In this document: piece after piece, positions 1 to 5,008 of the stretch
How positions within the stretch are numbered: position 1 is the first letter of the stretch
Layout: each line of letters opens with the position of its first letter
NCBI GenBank assembly: GCA_031279875.1
Contig: JAITHS010000350.1
Coordinates: 1-6,161, forward strand
Direction of reading: 5' to 3'
DNA length: 6,161 nt
From: Tannerella sp.
GTDB lineage: Bacteria; Bacteroidota; Bacteroidia; Bacteroidales; Tannerellaceae
Position numbers and translations under genes: made by a program
The notes under the pieces: generated by a model
The model's database searches: none
What the model saw: the letters and a program-made list of their open reading frames with translations, nothing else
What the model was told of the DNA's origin: nothing

Positions 1-819
1 CTCGCAATGACGTGCGTCCAGAACTTCAAACTCGTCATTATGTTCCGAACCGCGAAACAGCGGGGCATCGAAGCCATCGCCATAGTCAAAGCCTTTGGCG
101 GCATTGATACTCAACATAGCCGAAGCCAGAGATGCGCTCAATTTTCCGAATACCGGCTCCCCTACCCCAGCCGGAACACCGCGTAGGACGCATGTTACTA
201 CTCCGCCGACAGAATCGCCCTCGCCTTTGACACGGCGTATCAGTTCTTCCATTTCGGCGGCTTTGGCAGGATCGGGACAGCGAACGGGATTGTTCTCCGT
301 CTGTGAGAGGTCGTAGTCGAGATAAGTATGGTCTAACTTGACATGTCCTATTTGCGATGTATAAGCCTGAATATCAATGCCATGCTGTTTGAGAAACATT
401 TTAGCGAAAGCGCCGCCTACAACACGCACGGCTGTTTCGCGTGCCGAACTGCGCCCGCCGCCGCGATAATCGCGGATACCGTATTTGATATGATACGTAT
501 AGTCGGCATGAGAAGGGCGAAAAACATCTTTGAGATTAGCATAATCGTCGGAATGGGGATTATTATTGCGGATAATGAAACCAATTGGTGTTCCTGTTGT
601 CTTGCCGTCGAAGACACCCGATAGCAACTCCACTTCGTCTGTTTCTTTGCGTGAAGTAGTGATGGCAGACTGTCCGGGTCGGCGGCGTGCCATTTCGTTG
701 CTGATCAAATCCATATCAACTGTAATCCCTGCCGGACATCCGTCAATAACGCCTCCGATAGCGACGCCATGCGATTCGCCAAAGGATGTCAAACGAAACA
801 TTTTGCCGAAAGTATTCAT
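1..819 (-). CDS. aroC: Chorismate synthase, N-terminal 273 residues (cut by left edge)
   Basis: Catalyses the last shikimate-pathway step, converting 5-enolpyruvylshikimate-3-phosphate to chorismate with reduced FMN in the cytoplasm. Translation from ATG at 819 gives [18 protein letters not shown]. The first family signature, [16 protein letters not shown], lies at residues 14-29 and contains the conserved His17. The basic RRRPGQS motif is at 45-51. RPSHADYTY, with the second conserved histidine, is at 101-109. The second signature, GRSSARET followed by VRVVGGAF, begins near residue 122. The frame is open to base 1, so about 80-90 residues and the third signature are missing if the usual length of about 355-360 holds. 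An internal Met7 is an alternative start, but MNTFG is the usual N-terminus in this group as I recall it. It begins 6 bases after the slyD stop with no obvious ribosome-binding site, which suggests cotranscription. Identity is secure. Confidence 0.97.
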   Translation of the reverse strand, partial: MNTFGKMFRLTSFGESHGVAIGGVIDGCPAGITVDMDLISNEMARRRPGQSAITTSRKETDEVELLSGVFDGKTTGTPIGFIIRNNNPHSDDYANLKDVFRPSHADYTYHIKYGIRDYRGGGRSSARETAVRVVGGAFAKMFLKQHGIDIQAYTSQIGHVKLDHTYLDYDLSQTENNPVRCPDPAKAAEMEELIRRVKGEGDSVGGVVTCVLRGVPAGVGEPVFGKLSASLASAMLSINAAKGFDYGDGFDAPLFRGSEHNDEFEVLDARHCE

Positions 820-825
820 CAACGG

Positions 826-1401
826 CTAATGTTTATGGCAATCGCAGTCGTCGCCGCAGCCATCATCATCGCAGTCGTCGCACTCGTCGCAATTGCAACC
901 GCAGCCGCCGCGCATTGCCTTGTTCATTTCGGCAATTTCCTGTTCTGTCGGTTCGTGGACGTCGATCACTTCGCCGATAAAATTCAGCGTCTCACCGGCT
1001 AACGGGTGATTGAAATCCATCACTACAACGTCATCTTTGATTTCGAGTACCGAGCCGTTGATATGCCCTCCGTTTGAGTCCATCATCGGCAGCGTAGCGC
1101 CTTCTTTTACCACAGCATCGTTAAATTTGCCGTTGATTTCAAAAACCTTCTTCGGCAACTCTACTACATGTTCTTGGACATACTCGCCGTAGGCTTCGGC
1201 GGGGGCGAGGGTAAAATTAAACTTGTCGCCCGGCTCTAATTGGCTGATATTCTTCTCAAAGAGTTCGAGCATCGAACCTAATCCATAAATAAACGACAAC
1301 GGACGTTCGCGGGTAGCGCTTTCCATCAGTTCGCGGTCGCTTTCTTCGCCGGCATACAAATCATACGTCAGCGATACGAATTTGTTTTTAGTAATCTTCA
1401 T
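826..1401 (-). CDS. slyD: SlyD-type FKBP peptidyl-prolyl cis-trans isomerase with metal-binding tail
   Basis: Cytoplasmic FKBP-fold prolyl isomerase and chaperone of 191 residues. The FKBP half-domain covers roughly residues 1-74, with Tyr13, PLSFIYGLGSMLELFE at 34-49 and APAEAYGEY at 66-74. The inserted chaperone flap (IF domain) lies at about 75-125. The returning FKBP strand with the SlyD hallmark VVMDFNHPLAGETLNF is at 126-141. From residue 165 to the end there is a tail with 8 Cys, 9 Asp and 2 His. In the SlyD family such tails bind Ni and other divalent metals, and in E. coli SlyD supports hydrogenase maturation. This tail is Cys/Asp-rich and poor in histidine, so its metal preference is unknown. 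The frame stays open upstream to 1557, but that extension would run through the tRNA-Lys gene. The start at 1401 (MKITKNKF) gives the normal family N-terminus. The stop is TAG, just before aroC. Confidence 0.94.
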   Translation of the reverse strand: MKITKNKFVSLTYDLYAGEESDRELMESATRERPLSFIYGLGSMLELFEKNISQLEPGDKFNFTLAPAEAYGEYVQEHVVELPKKVFEINGKFNDAVVKEGATLPMMDSNGGHINGSVLEIKDDVVVMDFNHPLAGETLNFIGEVIDVHEPTEQEIAEMNKAMRGGCGCNCDECDDCDDDGCGDDCDCHKH

Positions 1402-1419
1402 ATTTTCTGTCTGTTTATT

Positions 1420-1448
1420 AAAACAGGCAACCGTAATCAGTCGCCTGT
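1420..1448 (-). terminator. Probable rho-independent terminator after tRNA-Lys
   Basis: The arms at 1439-1448 and 1423-1432 pair over 10 positions around a 6-base loop. Read on the minus strand, ACAGGCGACT pairs with GGTTGCCTGT. Two of the pairs are G-U wobbles that work only in the minus-strand RNA, which fits termination of the tRNA transcript. A short run of four U follows and then turns into AAUAAA, so the U-tract is weak. Partial read-through into slyD, which starts 22 bases further on, is plausible because no separate slyD promoter is evident. Confidence 0.55.
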
Positions 1449-1457
1449 CGAAGTAAG

Positions 1458-1530
1458 TATCCCCGCAGGGACTCGAACCCTGGACCCATTGATTAAGAGT
1501 CAATTGCTCTACCAACTGAGCTACGGAGAC
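1458..1530 (-). tRNA. tRNA-Lys (anticodon CTT)
   Basis: A complete 73-base cloverleaf is visible. The 7-bp acceptor stem GTCTCCG/CGGGGAT contains a G-U at the first pair and a U-G at the fourth. The D stem is GCTC/GAGC with loop AGTTGGTA, the anticodon stem ATTGA/TCAAT has loop CTCTTAA, the variable loop is GGGTC, and the T stem CAGGG/CCCTG has loop TTCGAGT. The anticodon CTT (bases 1497-1495) reads AAG lysine codons. The discriminator is A, and CCA is not encoded, so it must be added after transcription. Its own promoter lies 25 bases upstream and a hairpin terminator follows, so it looks like a stand-alone unit between the porE-like gene and slyD. Confidence 0.97.
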
Positions 1531-1554
1531 GTTATTTTTTTTAGTTAGCGGGCG

Positions 1555-1586
1555 CAAAGGTAGTAATTATTTTTGAAATCACCAAA
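1555..1586 (-). promoter_or_regulatory. Bacteroidota-type promoter of tRNA-Lys
   Basis: On the minus strand, TTTG (1586-1583) is followed by a 20-base spacer and TACCTTTG (1562-1555). This matches the Bacteroidota primary-sigma consensus TTTG at -33 and TAnnTTTG at -7. Transcription would start around 1545-1550, leaving a leader of roughly 15-20 bases before the tRNA at 1530. Of the three promoters seen in the window, this is the only one with both elements intact, which suits a highly expressed tRNA. It may also feed slyD and aroC by read-through. Confidence 0.75.
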
Positions 1587-1610
1587 TTTATTTAAGAAAA
1601 TATTTCAAAA
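1571..1610. repeat. 9-bp perfect inverted repeat between the porE-like gene and the tRNA-Lys promoter
   Basis: TTTTGAAAT at 1571-1579 is the exact reverse complement of ATTTCAAAA at 1602-1610, with 22 bases between. One arm covers the last codon and TGA stop of the porE-like gene. The other lies in the spacer of the tRNA-Lys promoter, and the -33 box is in the loop. The stem is AT-rich with only two G-C pairs, so as RNA it would be a weak terminator. An operator or simple chance in AT-rich DNA is equally possible. Confidence 0.4.
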
Positions 1611-3581
1611 CAGTCTGTATTTTGTTCCTGTAACGATAAATTCGGTACGGCGATTGTAACCGTTGGCTATTGACTGCTGTTCGGGCGTCAGGGCAAGTAC
1701 AAACTCTTCGGTCAATACGTCGCCTTCGTGCATAAAATCATACTCTTCGGCAATCTTTTTGTTAACGGTTTGGGGAACGGATTTGCCGTAACCTTTGGCG
1801 GTCAGGCGGTCGGCAGGGATACCGGCAGAGATGAGATAGTCAACAACCGACTGCGCACGTCTCTGTGCAAGATTTTCGTTATATCTGTCCGAACCTACCC
1901 TGTCGGTATGCGCTCCTAATTCGATAGTGATGTTGGGATTATCGTTAAGTATTTTAATCAGTTCATCAAGAGCCGTTTTCGATTCCGGCAAGAGGTCAGC
2001 TTTATCATATTCGTAAAAGATATTATCCACAACATTCGGTTTCATCAGCGGAAGGAGGTAGAAATCAACATAATACGTTTCGTTGCGCTCGTCGGGGTCT
2101 GTTTTGAGTTCTATGTTTTGGTTAAGAAAACCCGGCGCGCTCGCCATCATCACATAACTTATATCTCGCTCTAATTCAATCTTATACGAGCCGTCTATCT
2201 TGGCGAGCGCTTTTTCGTTTAAGCCGTCTCTGCCCACAATTCTGACCACAGCGCTGTCTAACGGCGTTTCGTCGGCGTCGGAAATATATCCTTCAATAAA
2301 AATCGTTACCACAGGTCGTTCAAACGAGTATATGTGGTCATAACCGCGCACGTCGTTACGGTTTGACGAAAAAAAGCCCTTCTCACGTTTGCCTTCAAAA
2401 GTGATACCGAAATCATCGCTTGAAGAATTGAGCGGCATCCCCATATTTTCGACATGCCATACTCCGAGACTATCCAAAGAGGCTTTGAAGATGTCGAGCC
2501 CGCCCAAACCCGGATGTCCGTCGGAAGAAAAATATATCGTAACGGAATCACGGACGTAAGGAAACATCTCATCGCCGGCAGTATTGATGCTTTCGCCCAG
2601 ATTTTCGATGCCGCCGAAATCGTCGGAGCCTTTGATACGTGTACGATAGATATCCTTGCCGCCGAAACCGCCCACATCCGACACGAAATAGAGGTATTTA
2701 CCGTCGGGCGAAACAGCCGGATGAGCGATATTTGTAACCGAATCTGCTATCAGACTGATGCGTTTGCCCGCGCTCCATGCCGCTCCGCTGCGGGTCGAAC
2801 AATAAATTTCCGACGGCCGCGAACTGTACTGGTCGCTCGAACAGTAAGTATAATACATCGTATTGCCGTCAACCGAAAACGAGGGCGTACCTTCATCAAA
2901 CGCCGTGTTGAGGGCGTCTTCTATCAGGAGAGGCTTTTTCCAGACATTATTTTCGTCTTTTTCAGCAAACCACAGATTATTAGTCAGTTGCCCTGTTATG
3001 GCGCTTACCGAATCTTTCGGAACTTTTTTAGCCCGCGATGAAGAGAAATACAGTTTGTCATACTTTTCACCCGTCAGCATAGGGCTGAAGTCGCCATACG
3101 GAGAGTTCATAATATCCTGACGTCTAACCTGATACGGCGTCGGATGTTCTCTCAACTCTACGGCGAGGTCGCATCCCTGTCGGCCTTTTACGGCTCTGAC
3201 ATCATCCGGCGCAAGAGCCAGATAGCGGTCATAATACTTCACTGCTTCGTCATACCGGCCGCTTCGATGATATGTTTCGGCGAGATGCAGCAACAGCAAA
3301 CTGTCGGGATAGTTACTCTTGTAAGCGCTGATATAAGCGCTCACAGCACGTGCGGGATTATTGATTTTCCGGTTGCAAAGTCCCATTCTATAAGCAATAT
3401 AGGCACGTAAATCGCGGTCTTTCGGCTTCGTTTTCGAGTATAGTTTGCGATACATTTCAGCCGCCTCATAATACTCACCTATGCGTTGCTTTTCTTCGGC
3501 AACACTCAACTTGACCGGCTTGCACGAGTAAACCATCATAGCAAAAACCGCCGCTACTATTGTCTGAAACATCAAACGCAT
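1605..3581 (-). CDS. porE: PorE-like outer-membrane lipoprotein: TPR, PD40 propeller, CRD and OmpA domains
   Basis: 658 residues. The N-terminus is a lipoprotein signal peptide, with Arg2, a hydrophobic stretch at 5-18 and VYSC placing the lipidated Cys at 20. TPR-like helices span about 26-130. A PD40/WD40-like propeller at about 165-420 shows repeated blades such as SPDGKYLYFVSD (291-302), IYFSSDGHPGLGGLDIF (349-365) and GFFSSNRNDVRGYDHIY (402-418). A carboxypeptidase-regulatory-like beta domain is at 425-508. An OmpA C-terminal peptidoglycan-binding domain is at about 515-655, with Asp560 in GAHTD and Arg575 in QRRAQ spaced 15 apart as in the known diaminopimelate-binding pair. This domain order and length match PorE (PG1058, about 670 residues) of Porphyromonas gingivalis, which anchors the type IX secretion machine to peptidoglycan. 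PD40-OmpA paralogues exist, so the gene symbol is tentative. No TAnnTTTG promoter is visible upstream. Met4 is an alternative start. Confidence 0.85.
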   Translation of the reverse strand: MRLMFQTIVAAVFAMMVYSCKPVKLSVAEEKQRIGEYYEAAEMYRKLYSKTKPKDRDLRAYIAYRMGLCNRKINNPARAVSAYISAYKSNYPDSLLLLHLAETYHRSGRYDEAVKYYDRYLALAPDDVRAVKGRQGCDLAVELREHPTPYQVRRQDIMNSPYGDFSPMLTGEKYDKLYFSSSRAKKVPKDSVSAITGQLTNNLWFAEKDENNVWKKPLLIEDALNTAFDEGTPSFSVDGNTMYYTYCSSDQYSSRPSEIYCSTRSGAAWSAGKRISLIADSVTNIAHPAVSPDGKYLYFVSDVGGFGGKDIYRTRIKGSDDFGGIENLGESINTAGDEMFPYVRDSVTIYFSSDGHPGLGGLDIFKASLDSLGVWHVENMGMPLNSSSDDFGITFEGKREKGFFSSNRNDVRGYDHIYSFERPVVTIFIEGYISDADETPLDSAVVRIVGRDGLNEKALAKIDGSYKIELERDISYVMMASAPGFLNQNIELKTDPDERNETYYVDFYLLPLMKPNVVDNIFYEYDKADLLPESKTALDELIKILNDNPNITIELGAHTDRVGSDRYNENLAQRRAQSVVDYLISAGIPADRLTAKGYGKSVPQTVNKKIAEEYDFMHEGDVLTEEFVLALTPEQQSIANGYNRRTEFIVTGTKYRLF

Positions 3582-3635
3582 ACAATTTTTAACGTTGTAA
3601 ATGCCGATTTATTACATAGATTAGAAAAAAAAATC

Positions 3636-3643
3636 TAACTTTG
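3636..3643 (+). promoter_or_regulatory. -7 promoter element of rsmG
   Basis: TAACTTTG fits TAnnTTTG exactly. Transcription would start near 3650, about 15 bases before the rsmG ATG. The -33 position (3612-3615, 20-base spacer) reads TTAC, which is a poor match, but a run of nine A at 3625-3633 lies just upstream. The 83-base divergent gap (3582-3664) holds this element and no recognisable promoter for the opposite porE-like gene. Confidence 0.65.
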
Positions 3644-3664
3644 CACTTTTATTTTGAAATAAAT

Positions 3665-4315
3665 ATGGACATTATAACAAAATATTTTCGCGAGATAACG
3701 GATCGTCAGAGATGTCAATTTGAAGCTCTGGGCGGGTTGTACGGCGATTGGAATGCCAAAATCAACCTCATCTCGCGACGCGACATCGACAATCTCTACG
3801 AGCGTCATGTGCTGCACTCGCTCGGTATTGCCAAAGCCATTCGTTTTAAAATAGGCTCCGTTGTTATGGACGCCGGTACGGGAGGTGGCTTTCCGGGCAT
3901 TCCGCTGGCTATTCTCTTTCCCGACGTATCGTTTCATCTGGTGGATGCTACCGGTAAAAAAATCCGCGTAGTGGAAAATATCGTTAAAGAGATTGATTTA
4001 CAAAATGTTACCGCACGACATTGCCGTTTGGAAGAAGAAAAAAGCAAATTTGATTTTGTTGTCAGCCGCGCCGTGATGACTTTGCCCGAACTTGTACGCT
4101 TAATACGCAAAAACATCGCCGCCAAACCTGTCAACGCTATCCCTAACGGTCTGCTTTGCCTCAAAGGAGAACGTACCGCCAACGCCCCCGCTGGTGAAAA
4201 ATCGCTGGCATCCGAACTCGCCCCTTTCGGCAAAAACGTCTTTGTAACATCGCTAAAAGACTTTTTTACAGAAGATTATTTTAAAACTAAAAAAATTATA
4301 CATATCCCGTTATGA
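3665..4315 (+). CDS. rsmG: 16S rRNA (guanine527-N7)-methyltransferase
   Basis: 216 residues, the normal length for RsmG (GidB). It methylates N7 of G527 in the 530 loop of 16S rRNA using S-adenosylmethionine. Loss of this enzyme gives low-level streptomycin resistance in several bacteria. Visible motifs are NAKINLISRRD (30-40), the SAM-binding loop MDAGTGGGFPGIPLAI (68-83), VDATGKK at the end of the second strand (93-99), VVSRAV (132-137) and LKGE (166-169). The frame is open to a TTG at 3641, but that codon sits inside the promoter -7 element. The ATG at 3665 gives a family-like N-terminus (MDIITKYF). Its TGA stop overlaps the ATG of the next gene as ATGA, so translation of the two is probably coupled. 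Confidence 0.95.
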   Translation: MDIITKYFREITDRQRCQFEALGGLYGDWNAKINLISRRDIDNLYERHVLHSLGIAKAIRFKIGSVVMDAGTGGGFPGIPLAILFPDVSFHLVDATGKKIRVVENIVKEIDLQNVTARHCRLEEEKSKFDFVVSRAVMTLPELVRLIRKNIAAKPVNAIPNGLLCLKGERTANAPAGEKSLASELAPFGKNVFVTSLKDFFTEDYFKTKKIIHIPL

Positions 4316-4950
4316 TTAGTATTAAACAGTTTACATTCAATTATTTCGGCGTCAATACTTACATCATTTTCGATGATACACGCGAGGCGGCGCTAATTGA
4401 TTGCGGATGTATCAACCGAAATGAAGAAAAAATTTTAAACGCTTTTATTGATGATAACAAGCTGACTGTCAAGCGCTTACTCTGTACTCATTATCATTTC
4501 GACCATGTGGTAGGAAATCGCTTTATTTCAGATACTTACGGCGTTGTTCCGGAAATACATCAAGGAGAATTGAGCGCTCGCTTCCCAAACCTTGCAACCC
4601 AAGCGGCGGCTTTCGGAATCACAGAAGATTTCCAAGATGTTGATTACAAGCATTTTATAGAAGACGAAGAAGAAATACATTTCGGTAATATCACACTCAA
4701 AGCGCTGCTTGTACCGGGGCATTCTCCTGCAAGTCTGGCGTTTTACTGCGCAATCGAAAACATTGTCTTTACTGGCGATACTCTTTTTTACGGCAGTATC
4801 GGCAGGACCGACCTTTGGGGAGGCAACTATAACACGCTGATAGAGAGCATCCGCCAAAAACTCCTTACCCTGCCCCACCCTACCGTTATCTATCCCGGAC
4901 ACGGACAATCATCAACAATAGCCGTTGAAAAGTTAATTTTTAATTCTTAA
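4312..4950 (+). CDS. Glyoxalase-II-like MBL-fold metallohydrolase (YcbL type)
   Basis: 212-residue cytoplasmic hydrolase of the metallo-beta-lactamase fold with no signal peptide. All binuclear metal ligands are present: His60, His62, Asp64 and His65 in THYHFDH, His137 in PGHSP, Asp156 in FTGDTLF and His197 in YPGHG. The segment TGDTLFYGSIGRTD is typical of the short glyoxalase-II-like (YcbL) group, which lacks most of the C-terminal substrate domain of classical GloB. A thioester such as S-lactoylglutathione or another small thiol ester is the likely class of substrate, but the true substrate cannot be read from sequence. Few Bacteroidota make glutathione, so a different thiol carrier is possible. 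It starts 4 bases inside the end of rsmG (ATGA overlap), making a two-gene operon. The C-terminal LIFNS and the stop fall in a tandem repeat. Confidence 0.9.
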   Translation: MISIKQFTFNYFGVNTYIIFDDTREAALIDCGCINRNEEKILNAFIDDNKLTVKRLLCTHYHFDHVVGNRFISDTYGVVPEIHQGELSARFPNLATQAAAFGITEDFQDVDYKHFIEDEEEIHFGNITLKALLVPGHSPASLAFYCAIENIVFTGDTLFYGSIGRTDLWGGNYNTLIESIRQKLLTLPHPTVIYPGHGQSSTIAVEKLIFNS

Positions 4951-4959
4951 TTTTTAATT
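4933..4959 (+). repeat. 14-bp tandem duplication spanning the hydrolase stop codon
   Basis: TTAATTTTTAATT occurs at 4933-4945 and again at 4947-4959, a 14-base period with C at 4946 between the copies. The first copy encodes the last residues of the hydrolase. The second contains its TAA stop (4948-4950) and the start of the intergenic region. It looks like a recent slippage duplication in AT-rich DNA. It has no GC stem and is not a good terminator. Confidence 0.7.
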
Positions 4960-4967
4960 TTTTATGC

Positions 4968-4975
4968 TAACTTTG
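4968..4975 (+). promoter_or_regulatory. -7 promoter element of the beta-helix lipoprotein gene
   Basis: TAACTTTG is a perfect TAnnTTTG and is identical to the element in front of rsmG. The -33 region falls in the AT-rich repeat (TTCT at 4944-4947 with a 20-base spacer) and is a poor match. A start near 4982 would leave a leader of about 27 bases before the ATG at 5009. This suggests the lipoprotein gene is its own transcription unit rather than the third gene of the rsmG operon. Confidence 0.6.
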
Positions 4976-5008
4976 TAACTTCTTATATCATAAACTATAC
5001 TATAAACG

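Noticed and set aside
343..829. Short plus-strand open frames opposite aroC
   Set aside because: The minus strand here encodes chorismate synthase with both visible signatures, so these are shadows.
839..914. Triplet-like GCA/GTC repeats resembling a CRISPR or microsatellite array
   Set aside because: There are no regular repeat-spacer units. The pattern is explained by Cys/Asp codons of the SlyD metal-binding tail.
1428..1435. TACGGTTG on the minus strand as a possible slyD -7 element
   Set aside because: It differs from TAnnTTTG at one position, lacks TTTG about 20 bases upstream and lies inside the hairpin assigned as a terminator. A weak promoter is not excluded, but I do not annotate it.
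1458..1530. tRNA gene as an integration site (att) for a mobile element
   Set aside because: No integrase and no repeated copy of the tRNA 3' end are seen in the window, and both flanks are housekeeping or envelope genes.
2454..3041. 195-residue open frame on the plus strand
   Set aside because: It lies wholly antisense to the PD40 region of the porE-like gene, whose translation shows clear domains. The plus-strand product shows none.
3582..3640. Promoter for the porE-like gene in the divergent gap
   Set aside because: No TAnnTTTG was found on the minus strand in this gap, so no site is called even though the gene must have a promoter.
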